Of a stretch of DNA of 64,000 nucleotides, positions 17,544 through 27,078 are shown piece by piece (positions within the stretch are counted from its first letter, which is position 1; each line of letters opens with the position of its first letter). Where the stretch lies: assembly GCA_963752045.1 (NCBI GenBank), contig CAVVWN010000008.1, forward strand, positions 1,426,001-1,490,000, written 5' to 3'. The position numbers and the translations under genes are program-made. The notes under the pieces are model-generated. The model searched no databases. It had not been told where the DNA came from and saw nothing but the letters and a program-made list of their open reading frames with translations. Source of the DNA: DATKDF01 sp963752045 (GTDB lineage Bacteria; Acidobacteriota; Vicinamibacteria; Vicinamibacterales; SCN-69-37).

Positions 17544-18430
17544 AGCCTCCACAGTACGACCGCACGCAGCTGCACCAGTTTGGCGGCGCGTTGCCGGAAT
17601 CCCGAAGCTACGAGGATTCGGCCGCCGTCATCCTGCCTATACCCTTCGAACGGACGACGTCGTACGTGCACGGCACGCGACACGGCCCGCGGGAACTGCT
17701 GGCGGCGTCGTCGCAGGTCGAGCTCTGGGACGAGGAGGTCGGCATCGACGTCCATGGCCGTGGCCTCTTCACGCTCCCGGAGATGGACCTGACGTCGCTC
17801 GGGGTCGATGCGGCGATGGCCGCGATCGAACGCGCGTGCGCGTCGGTCTTCGACCTGGACAAGTTCCTCGTCGCGCTGGGCGGTGAGCACTCCATCACGG
17901 CGCCCATCGTCGCTGCCGCCGTCAAGCGGCACGGCAGGCTGACGGTGCTGCAAATCGACGCGCACGCCGACCTGCGCGACAGCTACCTGGGTGAGGCACA
18001 CAGCCACGCGTGCGCCATGCGTCGCACGCTCGAACACGCGCCCGTCGTGCAGGTGGCCATCCGGAACCTCTCGGGCGAAGAGGCCAGGGCCCTCCCCGGT
18101 CTCGAGACCACGGTCTTCTATGATTGGAACATGCGCGACGACCCAGCGTGGATCGACCGCGCGGTCGACGCGCTCTCGGACCGCGTCTACATCACAATCG
18201 ATCTCGACGGTCTCGATCCCGGCACGATGCCTGCCGTGGGCACGCCCGAACCCGGGGGCCTTTCCTGGAGGGAGCTGACGGCGCTTCTGCGGCGGACCTT
18301 CGAGCGCCGCTCGGTCGTCGGCTGCGACGTGGTCGAGCTCTGCCCGGTTCCGGGGCTCGCGTCCCCCAATTTTCTGGCGGCCAAGCTCGTCTATAAGCTT
18401 CTGACCTACCAGTTCGGGCTGACGCGCTAG
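17540..18430 (+). CDS. speB: Agmatinase / ureohydrolase family
   Basis: This 296-residue arginase-family enzyme probably hydrolyses agmatine to putrescine and urea. The binuclear manganese ligands are all present: GGEHS at 114-118 with H117, DAHAD at 140-144, and the pair D221/D223 in TIDLDGLDPGTMPAVGTPEPGG. The last stretch is typical of agmatinases rather than arginases. ATG 17540 overlaps the stop of the deoxyhypusine-synthase-like gene. The two presumably form a polyamine operon, with putrescine from this enzyme as cosubstrate for the first. Arginine decarboxylase, which would make agmatine, is not in the window. Confidence 0.92.
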   Translation: MKPPQYDRTQLHQFGGALPESRSYEDSAAVILPIPFERTTSYVHGTRHGPRELLAASSQVELWDEEVGIDVHGRGLFTLPEMDLTSLGVDAAMAAIERACASVFDLDKFLVALGGEHSITAPIVAAAVKRHGRLTVLQIDAHADLRDSYLGEAHSHACAMRRTLEHAPVVQVAIRNLSGEEARALPGLETTVFYDWNMRDDPAWIDRAVDALSDRVYITIDLDGLDPGTMPAVGTPEPGGLSWRELTALLRRTFERRSVVGCDVVELCPVPGLASPNFLAAKLVYKLLTYQFGLTR

Positions 18431-18433
18431 CCT

Positions 18434-19156
18434 CTAGCCCAGCCGGGCGAGTTCCTGTCTGGCCTCGGCCACATAGCCCGATGCGGGGAACTCGTCGACG
18501 ATGCGCTGGAAGGCTGCGCGCGCGTCATCGGTCCGCCCGGCCTTCGCCGACGCCCTCGCCAGCTGAATCAGAACCCCGTCGATGGGCAGCCGGCTCGAGC
18601 GGTCGGCCGAGAGCTCCGTGAGCAGGGCAATGGCCTCATCGTGCCGGCCCTGGGCGACAAGTGCCTGGCCACGCCCCAGTCTGGCGAGCGGACCGTAGAG
18701 GGAACTGCCCGCGGCCTCGACGACTTCGTCGAACGAGGCTTCGGCCTCCGCCGCGCGGCCTCGCTCGAGCAGCGTCGTCGCCACGGCATATCGCGCCGAA
18801 AGCGCCGCCGGGCTGCCCGGGTACTCCGCGATCACCTGGCGGTAAGCCGCAAGCGCCGCGTCGGCCCTGGCCTCTTCGGTGGGGAATGTCCCGGCCTGCT
18901 GCGTCGCGCCCGGCACGGTAGGGGCCGGAACGACCGGCGACTGCGCCACGGCCGCCGCCGCACCGAGGAGCGCGCCGGCCTCGTTGTTCACGCTCTGCCG
19001 CCACCAGGCATAGCCGCCGGCTATCGCGACAACGGCCACGACCGCCACGGCGATCCCCATCGCGCGTTCGCGGTTGGCAGAAGCCCAGGCGATGACCCGC
19101 GTGGCGCGTTCCGCGAATTCGTTCTGCTTCAGCTCGTGGCGTTCTTTCGCCTTCAT
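18434..19156 (-). CDS. Membrane-anchored TPR protein, YfgM-like
   Basis: This 240-residue protein has a charged cytoplasmic N-terminus (MKAKERHELKQNEFAERATR). One membrane helix follows near residues 32-52 (MGIAVAVVAVVAIAGGYAWW), then a periplasmic tail with tetratricopeptide-like repeats (AALAAYRQVIAEYPGSPAA, ARAAFQRIVDEFPASGYV). This layout matches the TPR_21/YfgM family, whose E. coli member associates with the SecYEG translocon and periplasmic chaperones. The low-complexity Pro/Ala linker around residues 75-95 is common in acidobacterial versions. It starts 28 bp upstream of the CCA end of tRNA-Arg, on the same strand. Confidence 0.75.
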   Translation of the reverse strand: MKAKERHELKQNEFAERATRVIAWASANRERAMGIAVAVVAVVAIAGGYAWWRQSVNNEAGALLGAAAAVAQSPVVPAPTVPGATQQAGTFPTEEARADAALAAYRQVIAEYPGSPAALSARYAVATTLLERGRAAEAEASFDEVVEAAGSSLYGPLARLGRGQALVAQGRHDEAIALLTELSADRSSRLPIDGVLIQLARASAKAGRTDDARAAFQRIVDEFPASGYVAEARQELARLG

Positions 19157-19183
19157 ATGCTCGTCCTTCTCAGCTCTCTCAAC

Positions 19184-19260
19184 TGGTGCGCCCGGCAGGA
19201 TTCGAACCTGCGGCCCCCGCCTTAGGAGGGCGGTGCTCTATCCATCTGAGCTACGGGCGC
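19184..19260 (-). tRNA. tRNA-Arg, anticodon CCU
   Basis: This is a 77-nt cloverleaf on the minus strand. The acceptor stem is GCGCCCG/CGGGCGC with discriminator A and an encoded CCA (TGG at 19184-19186 on the plus strand). The D arm has TAGCTCAGATGGATAGAGCA. The anticodon stem CCGCC/GGCGG surrounds the loop CTCCTAA, giving anticodon CCU for the rare AGG codon. The T arm contains GGTTCGAATCC. Confidence 0.95.
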
Positions 19261-19315
19261 GATCCCCTCTCGGGTTGCCCACCGCGGCCGTCGGCACTCC
19301 GCCGGCCCGGATACG

Positions 19316-19831
19316 TCAGTACTGCAGGACGGCCTCGACCGCCATGCCCGGGAGCTTCTCGCGGCCGCCGAGGTCGACGAGCTCGATGAGAAACTGCAGG
19401 CCCACCACCTCCGCGCCCGTCGCCTGCACGAGCCGCACGGTGGCCGCTGCCGTCCCGCCGGTCGCGAGCAAGTCGTCGACGATGAGCACCCGATGCCCGT
19501 GTTCGGCCGCGTCCTCGTGCAACTCGAGGGCGTCATTGCCGTACTCGAGCGCGTAGGATTCCTGCCTCGTCTTCGATGGCAGCTTTCCAGGTTTCCGAAC
19601 CGGCGCGAAACCGGTGCGCAGCCGATCCGCCACCGCGGCGCCGAAGATGAACCCCCGGCTCTCGATCCCGACCACGGTGTCGATCCGCGATGCGTGGTGC
19701 GCGGCGGCCATGGCGTCGATCGCCTGCTGGAAGCCATTCGGATCCTTCAGCAGGGTCGTCACGTCATAAAACAGGATGCCCGGCTTCGGAAAATCCGGTA
19801 CGTGCCGAATCAGTCGTTTGAGCGATTCCAT
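19316..19831 (-). CDS. apt: Adenine phosphoribosyltransferase
   Basis: This purine salvage enzyme makes AMP from adenine and PRPP. The 171 residues are standard for the family. The motifs are FPKPGILFYDVTTLLKDPNG, VVGIESRGFIFGAAVA, RKPGKLPSKTRQESYALEYG and the PRPP-binding loop VLIVDDLLATGGTAAATVRL. ATG 19831 was chosen because it gives the normal family N-terminus (MESLKRLIRHVPDFPKPG) and lies 16 bp after acyP. Longer in-frame starts overlap acyP and add non-homologous residues. Confidence 0.96.
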   Translation of the reverse strand: MESLKRLIRHVPDFPKPGILFYDVTTLLKDPNGFQQAIDAMAAAHHASRIDTVVGIESRGFIFGAAVADRLRTGFAPVRKPGKLPSKTRQESYALEYGNDALELHEDAAEHGHRVLIVDDLLATGGTAAATVRLVQATGAEVVGLQFLIELVDLGGREKLPGMAVEAVLQY

Positions 19832-19847
19832 CAATGCCTCACGAGCC

Positions 19848-20123
19848 TCACGTCTCGATGCGGAACCCCGTGGGGCGTCCGGTCGCCTGTTCCTCACCTG
19901 CGGTCACGTCATCGACGCGCGCGAGCGGCGGACCCCGTCGAATCGACCGCTCGACGCGGTCGACTGAGTCGCGGTCGCCCTCGACGAGCGCCTCAACCGA
20001 GCCGTCCGGCCAGTTCCGAACCCAGCCATGGACGCCCTCGGCCCTTGCCGCTTCCGCAACGAAGTACCGGAAGCCAACGCCCTGTACCCTGCCCCTCACA
20101 CGGAGCCGGCGAGCCACGAGCAT
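19848..20123 (-). CDS. acyP: Acylphosphatase
   Basis: This small enzyme (91 residues) hydrolyses the carboxyl-phosphate bond of acylphosphates. The conserved first motif RVRGRVQGVGFRYFVAEAA contains the catalytic Arg of the phosphate cradle. The second, GWVRNWPDGSVEALVEGD, contains the catalytic Asn. A GTG codon lies directly before ATG 20123 and could also be used. It is upstream of apt and on the same strand. Confidence 0.94.
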   Translation of the reverse strand: MLVARRLRVRGRVQGVGFRYFVAEAARAEGVHGWVRNWPDGSVEALVEGDRDSVDRVERSIRRGPPLARVDDVTAGEEQATGRPTGFRIET

Positions 20124-20175
20124 CACGGCAGTATACCGGCTTACGGCTCCCGGCCGACCGACGAAGGCCTCTCCC

Positions 20176-23100
20176 CTACTTCACGACTATCGCCGGAAGC
20201 CCCGCCGCGGTGGCCACCTGATTGAACGCGGCCACGTCGCGGTCGAGCGCCTGCCTGGCCCGCTGCATCAACTGGTCGGCCTCCGGCTTGAGATCGGCGT
20301 AACGCTCCCGCACCGGGCTGCCAATCCGACGCTCCCGGCCTGCGATGTTCTGGTAGAGCGCAATCAACTGGTTGTCCATCCGGCCCGGAAAATTGAGGGC
20401 ATCCTGTCCGCCCTCGCCCTGCATCTGGGTCATGTCACCCTCGACGGCCTCCAGTCGCTCGACAAGCGTCCGCGCCGCGGCCGCAACCGGCGACCCGGCG
20501 CCCGCCTTCTCCGCGTGCGCGTTCGCTTCCGTCTTGACCTGACGAATCCGGGCGAGGTTGTCGTAGAGGTCCTTGACCATGCCCCCCACCTCAAGGGCCA
20601 GGCGCAACTGCTCGGCGCCCTCCTCGTCGGTCATGGGTGGCTGGTAGCGTGGGTCGGCGTTCAGCCGGAACTGTTGGGACTCGGACCAGTTTCCCGAAGA
20701 CACGGTCACTCTGTAGCTGCCAGGCGGCAGGCTGGGCCCGCTGCCCCGGCCGCCGCCCCACATGACGATGCCGCTCGGCACCTCGTAGGGGGCAGGAAGA
20801 CTCAGGCTGGTCCAGACGGCCCTATTGAGGCCCTGCTGCGCGCCTGCGGCTCCACCCTGGGGACCTGCCCCCAGGCCTCCGCCACGCCCGCCTCTGCCCC
20901 CTCGGCCGCCGCCCCCGCCCGCCTCTCGCACCCCGCCCGCCACGACCCGCGCCGGACGTGATGGTCTCGGCCGGCGATGCCGTTCCCGGCTCGGACGAGA
21001 ACGTCCACCGCACCTCGTTCCCCGGGTCCCGCACCTCGATCGTGACTGGCGCGGAGGGCTGCTCGCGGAACCAGTAGTGGAAGGTCGGCGGCTGCGCACC
21101 GCTTCGGTATGCGGTCTCAGGCGGGAAGAGCCTCGCGGCCGGCTCGGCCCCAGGCTGCGCGCCGCGCACGACCGACATGTTGTCGAGAATCCAGAACGAC
21201 CGGCCCTGCGTAGTCACGATCAGATCGTCGCGATAGACGAGCAGGTCGGTCACAGGCGTGATGGGCAGGTTCATCTGGAAGCGCTGCCACGTGCCGCCGT
21301 CGTCGAACGACGCGTACAGGCCGAACTCGGTACCGGCGAACAGCAGGCCCCGGCGGACCGGATCCTCGCGAACGGCGCGCACGAAGTGCCAGTCGGGAAT
21401 GCCGTTGCGTCCGTCGGCGATCCGGCGCCAGGTCTGTCCGTAGTCGCTAGTCTGATAAATGTAGGGGGTGAAGTCCGCCTGGCGGTAGCGATACATCGCG
21501 ATGTGCGCCCGGCCGGGATTGTGGGCCGACAGGTCGATCACGTTGACGACGCCTTCGGGCGCGCCTGGTGGCGTGACGTTCGTCCAGGACCGCCCATTGT
21601 CGCGCGAGATGTGGACGAGCCCATCGTCGCTTCCGGCCCAGAGGAGTCCGGCCTGATGGGGCGACTCTTCGAACGCGAAAATCGTGCTGTACACCTCGAC
21701 GCCGGTACTGTCGCGCGTGATCCCCTCGCCGCCGGAGTAGTTCTGCCGCCGCTTGTCGTTGCGGGTGAGATCCGGGCTGATCACCTCCCAGTCGACGCCT
21801 CCATTGGTCGTGCGGTGGACGTGCTGCGAGGCCGTATAGACCACATCGGGATTGTGCGGAGAGATCCGAATCGGCGCGTTCCACTGGAAGCGGTATTTCA
21901 TGTCCGCCGCGCGCTGCCCGGTCTGCATGTCGGCGTAGACCCGGACGTTCTCATTGAGCCCACGGCCGCGGTCCTGGCGGGAGATGGTCCCGCCGTAGTT
22001 GCCGGCATACGTCACATTGGGATCCCGCGGGTCGACGGCGATGTGGCCGCTCTCTCCGCCGCCGACGCCGTAGGTCTCGCCCGGCCCCTGGCTGGGCACC
22101 GCGACCGTGCTGTTGTCCTGCTGCGCGCCGTACACCCAGTATGGCCATCTATTGTCAACCGTCAGCCGGTAGATCTCGGCCGTCGGCTGGTTGTTCTGGG
22201 CTGACCAGCCCTGCCCAAGCGACACCGCCCCGCCGCCGTCGTTGCCGACGATGATTTTCGTGTTGTCCGTGGGGTTGATCCAGATGTCGTGATAGTCGCT
22301 GTGGGACTGGATACCGGCCGACTGGAACGTCTTGCCGCCGTCGGTGGATTTGAACGCCCCGACATTCAGGCCGTAGACCGTGTCGGCGTCCTGTGGGTCG
22401 GCATAGATGTGCGTGTAGTAGAACGCGCGCTGCTGGAGATTCCGGCCGGTGAAGGTGCGGGTCCAGCTCTCGCCGCCGTCGTCGGAGCGGAACGTGCCAC
22501 CTTGATCGCCGCCGGCCTCTATCTGCGCGTAGACACGATTCGAATCCGCCCCGGATATCGAGACGCCGGCCTTCCCCACCATCACGTTCGTCGGCAGCCC
22601 CCGCGTGAGCTTGCGCCACGTGGTGCCCCCGTCGGTCGTCTTGAACAGGCCGCCCTCTGTGCTGCCCGAGTCGATGCTCCAGGGCTTGCGCTCAACCGTC
22701 CACATCGCGGCAATCAGCACGCTCGGGTTCTTCGGATCCATCGTCAGGTCGACGGCCCCGGTCCGATCGCTGATCGCCAGCACGTGCTCCCAGGTTGCCC
22801 CGCCGTCGCGCGAACGGAACACCCCCCGCTCGGGGTTCGCGCCGAACATGTTGCCCACCGCGGCGACATACACGATGTTCGGGTTGGACGGGTGCACCTG
22901 CACGCGCCCGATCTGGCCGGCACTGCGAAGGCCGACGTGCTGCCAGGTCTTGCCCGCGTCGGTCGTCTTGTACATCCCGATTCCAGGTGAGACGTTGCCT
23001 CTGGGGCAGGCCGAACCGGTGCCGACGTAAATCACCGAGGCATTGGATGGGGCGACGCAGATCGCGCCGACCGAACCGGCTTCGAAGTAGCCGTCGGAGA

Positions 23101-23395
23101 TGTTCGTCCAGGTGCCGCCGGCATCGGCGGTGGTCCAGACGCCCCCGCCGGTCGACCCCATGTAGTAGCGCTGCGGGTCCGACGCCACGCCGGCGACCGC
23201 CGTCGATCGCCCGCCCCGGCTGAATACGTCCTCGAGCGACCGGAACTCGAGGCTGCCAAGCACCGGGTCGAGCGACTGGGCGCCGGCATCAAGAAGCCAC
23301 GCCCGTTCCGCGCCGAGATTCGGCGTGGCGACGAACGCCAGCAAGCCGCACCCCATCGCGAGCCAGCCCAGTCGTGATGTCCATGCTTTCCTCAT
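20176..23395 (-). pseudogene. Sortilin/VPS10-type beta-propeller protein, frameshifted near 20,930
   Basis: This secreted protein of roughly 1070 residues begins with a signal peptide after ATG 23395. It is built of repeated BNR/sortilin-type blades with Asp-box motifs, such as STGGGVWTTADAGGTWTNIS, YKTTDAGKTWQHVG, FRSRDGGATWEHVL and FRSDDGGESWTRTF. Acidobacterial genomes carry many such 'glycosyl hydrolase/sortilin-related' proteins, whose substrates are mostly unknown. The C-terminal 250 residues (EVPSGIVMWGGGRG onward, then a helical region) lie in a different frame from the propeller. The switch falls inside a Gly/Arg-rich, G-run-rich linker around 20,925-20,945 and is restored by removing one base. 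It may be a sequencing error rather than a true break. Confidence 0.82.
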
Positions 23396-23573
23396 ATCCG
23401 TCCTCCACCTTCCACCTGACGCCCGCGCGCGCCGGTCCTGACGGCACGAGCGTACCCGACGCTTGCACCACCGTTCAACTCTCGGGAAGGGTGGCCGGGT
23501 GGCCAGTCGCCCCTCGCCCCGTCGCTCTCTCTCGCACACGGCATCGGAGCAACCGCGACAGCCGCGGCCGGTG

Positions 23574-24848
23574 TCAGTAGTCGTTTCGCCTGTGCAAGAT
23601 GAGGCGGGGGGCCTCGGATCGCGTCCGATAGTAGCCGGTGAGCTCCGCGATCGACATGATCGACCACGGCGCCATCGGCGACGTCCCGTTCTTGCTGAAG
23701 ACGAGGTCATCGGCCAGGTACACGGCGGCATGGAAGATGTTGCCACTGGCGTCGAGGAAAGCGATGACATCGCCCAGTTCGAACCCGCTCTCGACGACGT
23801 AGTAGTCCGCCTTGAGGGTCGCAAGCGCGGTGTTCACATCGAGAAACCGATCGTCGGGGTGTGGCTCGAAGAAATTCAGCGCAGTCCAGAGGCAATTTGC
23901 CAGCACCGGCCGGTCGAAGTCGGCCGCCGAGAGCCGCGGGTATCGATAGAGGTAGTTGCGCGCGAAGGCCGGCAGCAAGTGGACGATGTCGATCGATCGG
24001 TCCGGTCCGCCGCCGGCGACAGACTCGAGCAGTGGCCGTACGTCCGTCCGCCGGCCGCCTCGTCCCCAATACTCCGCCAGCCCGTTGATCTCGGCATCGT
24101 CGCGGACCGCCAGCTTCACGACAACGGTGGGTTGCCTCAGCAGCCCCTTGGCGAGGCGGCGCAGTTCCTCGGCATCGCCAATTTCGGACCGGATGAGCTC
24201 CACGTCGGCAAAGTGCAGGTAGTCGCCGTCGCGGTAGACCAGCGGCTCGACGAGCCGCCGCGTCTCGGGTGAGATCAAGCTCGCGCCCAGCCATGCGTCG
24301 ACCGACTGCCCGCGATAGCGGAAGGACTCAGCCTGTTCCCGGTTCAGGCTGGTCTTGCTGAGCAACATGTACAGGCGTGCCCGTGCGGTCGAGTCGAGTT
24401 GCCGGAGCCATGCCGGGTCCGGTGTGAGCACGGAGCCGCCGATTCGGGGATCGGGCCTGGCGCTCGCCGAGAGGCCCGCGGCGGCGTCGTCTGAGATGCC
24501 ACTGGAGGTGAGCAGCCCGCGAGTCCCTTCCGGCGGGACGCCTGGCAGGAACCACGTCGGCGGCCTCACGGGCCCCCAGTCGACCGTCACCAACTCGAGG
24601 GGAGGCGAAATGACGATCGGGAAAGTCGTCAACTCACCCCAAGGTCCGGCCGCAGCCGAACGGCCGGGCCCCTCGGCAACGGCAGCGTGCTCGAGCGCGC
24701 CGCTCTTCCCGGATGGCGACATGTAAATCGCGCCGGCAACCAGCCAGGGCGCGACGACCAGCACGGCGAGGGCGCCGAACCACCACCGAGGAACGGACAC
24801 GCTTGGGCCGGGGCCGAGTCGTCTGTCTTCCGACTTCTTCTGTGTCAT
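23574..24848 (-). CDS. Membrane-anchored protein with NlpC/P60-like Cys-His domain, function unknown
   Basis: This 424-residue protein has one N-terminal membrane helix (residues 22-43, WWFGALAVLVVAPWLVAGAI) and a long extracytoplasmic part. The C-terminal third looks like a papain-fold NlpC/P60-type domain. It has a Cys at the start of a helix in ANCLWTALNFFEP, then the GDVIAFLDASGNIFHAAVYLADD strand pair with the presumed catalytic His, followed by DLVFSKNG. Such domains usually cut peptidoglycan peptides or act as amidases. The middle region, with many Arg-Arg-Leu helices, has no match that I recognise. It stands alone between the sortilin-like gene and tRNA-Pro. Confidence 0.6.
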   Translation of the reverse strand: MTQKKSEDRRLGPGPSVSVPRWWFGALAVLVVAPWLVAGAIYMSPSGKSGALEHAAVAEGPGRSAAAGPWGELTTFPIVISPPLELVTVDWGPVRPPTWFLPGVPPEGTRGLLTSSGISDDAAAGLSASARPDPRIGGSVLTPDPAWLRQLDSTARARLYMLLSKTSLNREQAESFRYRGQSVDAWLGASLISPETRRLVEPLVYRDGDYLHFADVELIRSEIGDAEELRRLAKGLLRQPTVVVKLAVRDDAEINGLAEYWGRGGRRTDVRPLLESVAGGGPDRSIDIVHLLPAFARNYLYRYPRLSAADFDRPVLANCLWTALNFFEPHPDDRFLDVNTALATLKADYYVVESGFELGDVIAFLDASGNIFHAAVYLADDLVFSKNGTSPMAPWSIMSIAELTGYYRTRSEAPRLILHRRNDY

Positions 24849-24859
24849 TGCCTGCCGTA

Positions 24860-24875
24860 CCCGGCTCAGGCCGGG
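24860..24875. other. Perfect inverted repeat CCCGGC-N4-GCCGGG
   Basis: A six-base-pair perfect dyad with a four-base loop lies 12 bases upstream of the membrane protein start and about 125 bases past the 3' end of tRNA-Pro. It could be a weak terminator of the tRNA transcript or an element in the 5' leader of the next gene. There is no T-run on either side, so a classical intrinsic terminator is not supported. Confidence 0.25.
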
Positions 24876-25000
24876 CTACTACCCACTAGACGGGATACGC
24901 TTGGCGGATCGAACTGTTGCACCACGCGGCGGGCACGAGCAGGCGCGATACTCACGTCCAGCAGTTTGGAGATGCGGAAATGGAGGAGGAGGGTCAAAAG

Positions 25001-25077
25001 TGGTCGGGGCGAGTGGATTCGAACCACCGACCCCTCGGTCCCGAACCGAGTGCTCTACCAGGCTGAGCCACGCCCCG
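25001..25077 (-). tRNA. tRNA-Pro, anticodon CGG
   Basis: This is a 77-nt cloverleaf on the minus strand. The acceptor stem is CGGGGCG/CGCCCCG with discriminator A and an encoded CCA. The D arm is TGGCTCAGCCTGGTAGAGCA. The anticodon stem CTCGG/CCGAG encloses the loop TTCGGGA, giving anticodon CGG. The T arm contains GGTTCGAATCC. It lies just downstream of surE on the same strand. Confidence 0.95.
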
Positions 25078-25127
25078 ACAACCGACCTAGTCTACGGGGT
25101 TGGCTCTCGTTTCGCAAACAGGCCGCT

Positions 25128-25889
25128 TCAAGCCGGCTCCCCCGTTCCGATCGCTCCAGCCAGCGCCTCGACCAGACCCAGAGCCCGGTGATCGGTCAGG
25201 TCGGGTTGGAGCGGCGTCACTGACACGAACCCGTCTGCGATGGCCTGCCGATCCGACCGGTCGTGAGGCTCCCACTCGTCCATCGCCTCTTCAATCCAGA
25301 AGTAGGGGCGCTTGCGAGGATCGAGCCGCTTGTCCACCTGCGTGATGTGATTCCGCCTGGCCTGTACCGTCACGCGCACGCCCTTGACCGGACCCGGCGG
25401 CACGTTGACGTTGAGAAACGTGCGGTTCGGAAGTGGCGTGTCGAGAAGCGCTGCTGCCAGCACCCGCGAGAGCGCCGCGGCCGGCTCGAAGTCCATGCCG
25501 GTGGCCGCGTACTTGAGCGAGACGGCGATGGCCGGATAGCCGAGCAGCGCGCCTTCGAGCGCGCCGGCAACCGTACCCGAATACGTCACGTCGTCGCCGA
25601 TATTGAGTCCCTTGTTGATGCCCGAGACGACGAGGTCCGGATGGCCGCCGAGCACCTCGTCGATGGCGATGTTGACGCAGTCGGTGGGAGTCCCATCGAC
25701 GGAAAAGGTCCGCGGGGCGATTTGTTCGAGCCGCAAGGGTCGCCGCAAGGTCAGCGCATGCCCGACTGCGCTGGCCTCCGTCTGGGGCGCGACAATCGTC
25801 ACTTCGCCCAGCGGCTCGAGCGCCCGGGCGAGCGCGACGATGCCGGGCGAGAAGTACCCGTCGTCATTGGTGACCAGGATTCGACGCAT
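25128..25889 (-). CDS. surE: 5'/3'-nucleotidase SurE
   Basis: This survival-protein phosphatase hydrolyses nucleoside monophosphates with a divalent metal. The 253 residues begin with the hallmark MRRILVTNDDGYFSPGI, which holds the metal-binding Asp pair. APQTEASAVGHALTL, FSVDGTPTDCVNIAI and LVVSGINKGLNIGDDVTYSG follow, with the conserved Asn and Ser metal ligands. The end VTPLQPDLTDHRAL is also typical. It is well separated from the divergent P1-peptidase gene and lies upstream of tRNA-Pro. Confidence 0.96.
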   Translation of the reverse strand: MRRILVTNDDGYFSPGIVALARALEPLGEVTIVAPQTEASAVGHALTLRRPLRLEQIAPRTFSVDGTPTDCVNIAIDEVLGGHPDLVVSGINKGLNIGDDVTYSGTVAGALEGALLGYPAIAVSLKYAATGMDFEPAAALSRVLAAALLDTPLPNRTFLNVNVPPGPVKGVRVTVQARRNHITQVDKRLDPRKRPYFWIEEAMDEWEPHDRSDRQAIADGFVSVTPLQPDLTDHRALGLVEALAGAIGTGEPA

Positions 25890-25994
25890 GTAATCGATGA
25901 TTGTACCCGGCTTCGTCCATCAACAGCAGGGGAAGCAACGCCAGCCGGGTCGGGACGGGCCCTCACCAGAGCACCGGTATAATCTGCAGCCAAC

Positions 25995-27065
25995 GTGGCC
26001 ACCTTCTCCTGCCCCATTCGGCCGCTCGCGCTGGGACTGTCGGCGGCTCTGGCGGTGGGCGGCCTGCTCCACCTCGACGGCATCCGCGCACAGGAGGGCC
26101 GCATGAACATCACTGCCGTCGACGGCATCACCGTCGGCCACCACACGCTCGATGGGCGCCCGACGGGCTGCACGGTCGTCCTCGCCGAGGCCGGCGCCGT
26201 TGGCGCGGCAGACATCCGGGGCGGTGCGCCAGGCACGCGCGAGACGGACCTGCTCGCTCCCGAGAATCTCGTCAGCACGGTCCACGCGGTGGTGCTCGCC
26301 GGAGGGAGCGCGTTCGGCCTCGACGCGGCCACCGGTGTGATGCGGTACCTGTCAGAAAAGGGCGTCGGCTTTTCCACGTCGGCTGGACCGGTGCCCATCG
26401 TGCCAGCCGCCATCCTCTACGATTTGAACGTCGGCGCGGATCCAACCATCCGCCCTGACGCGTCCTGCGGGTACGCAGCGGCTCGCTCCGCACGGAGCGG
26501 CGAGATTGCCGAAGGTTCAGTCGGAGCGGGTGCCGGAGCCACCATCGGGAAGCTACTGGGACGCGGCCGCGCCATGAAAGGCGGCCTCGGCAGCGCCGCC
26601 TTTCGCACCGAGAGCGGACTCGTCGTCGGAGCCGTCGTGGCGGTCAACGCCGTCGGATCGGTCATCGATCCCCGCACGGGACGCGCCGTGGCGGGCGTTC
26701 GGACCGAGGACGGCTCGGCCCTCGAAGATCCGTTCCTCCTCATCCGCCGTGCCGCTTCGGGAACCGAGCCGTGGCGGGAGAACACGACGATCGGCGTCGT
26801 GGCGACCAATGCGCGCCTCACCAAGGCGCAGGCACTCAAAGTGGCGCAGATGGCTCAGGATGGACTCGCCAGAGCCATCGTGCCCGCCCACACGCCGTCA
26901 GACGGCGATGCACTCTTCGCGCTCGCGACCGGCACGCACGGGATCGACGAAAACCTCGGCGCCATAGGAGCGCTCGCCGCAGAAGCCGTCTCCGACGCCA
27001 TCCTGCGCGCCGTGCGTCTGGCGCGGAGCGTGCCGGGCTACCCGGCCGCCGGCGAGGTCCGCTGA
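25995..27065 (+). CDS. P1-family (DmpA-type) N-terminal nucleophile peptidase, secreted
   Basis: The 356 residues form a self-processing aminopeptidase of family S58. After a short hydrophobic N-terminus (residues 9-25), a likely signal peptide, the core starts with ITVGHHTLDGRPTGCTVVL. It continues with VLAGGSAFGLDAATGVMRYL and the glycine-rich GSVGAGAGATIGK. The processing site is ENTTIGVVATNARLTK, where T264 would become the N-terminal nucleophile after cleavage behind Asn. Substrates of such enzymes are small peptides or beta-peptides. The GTG 25995 start gives the export signal; ATG 26103 would give a cytosolic form. It is followed 13 bp later by a symporter gene, which suggests joint peptide or amino-acid use. 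Confidence 0.88.
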   Translation: MATFSCPIRPLALGLSAALAVGGLLHLDGIRAQEGRMNITAVDGITVGHHTLDGRPTGCTVVLAEAGAVGAADIRGGAPGTRETDLLAPENLVSTVHAVVLAGGSAFGLDAATGVMRYLSEKGVGFSTSAGPVPIVPAAILYDLNVGADPTIRPDASCGYAAARSARSGEIAEGSVGAGAGATIGKLLGRGRAMKGGLGSAAFRTESGLVVGAVVAVNAVGSVIDPRTGRAVAGVRTEDGSALEDPFLLIRRAASGTEPWRENTTIGVVATNARLTKAQALKVAQMAQDGLARAIVPAHTPSDGDALFALATGTHGIDENLGAIGALAAEAVSDAILRAVRLARSVPGYPAAGEVR

Positions 27066-27078
27066 AGCGGCCCCCGCC

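Noticed and set aside
24860..24875. Intrinsic terminator after tRNA-Pro
   Set aside because: The stem is perfect but there is no T-run on either strand and the distance from the tRNA is more than 120 bases; listed only as an inverted repeat.
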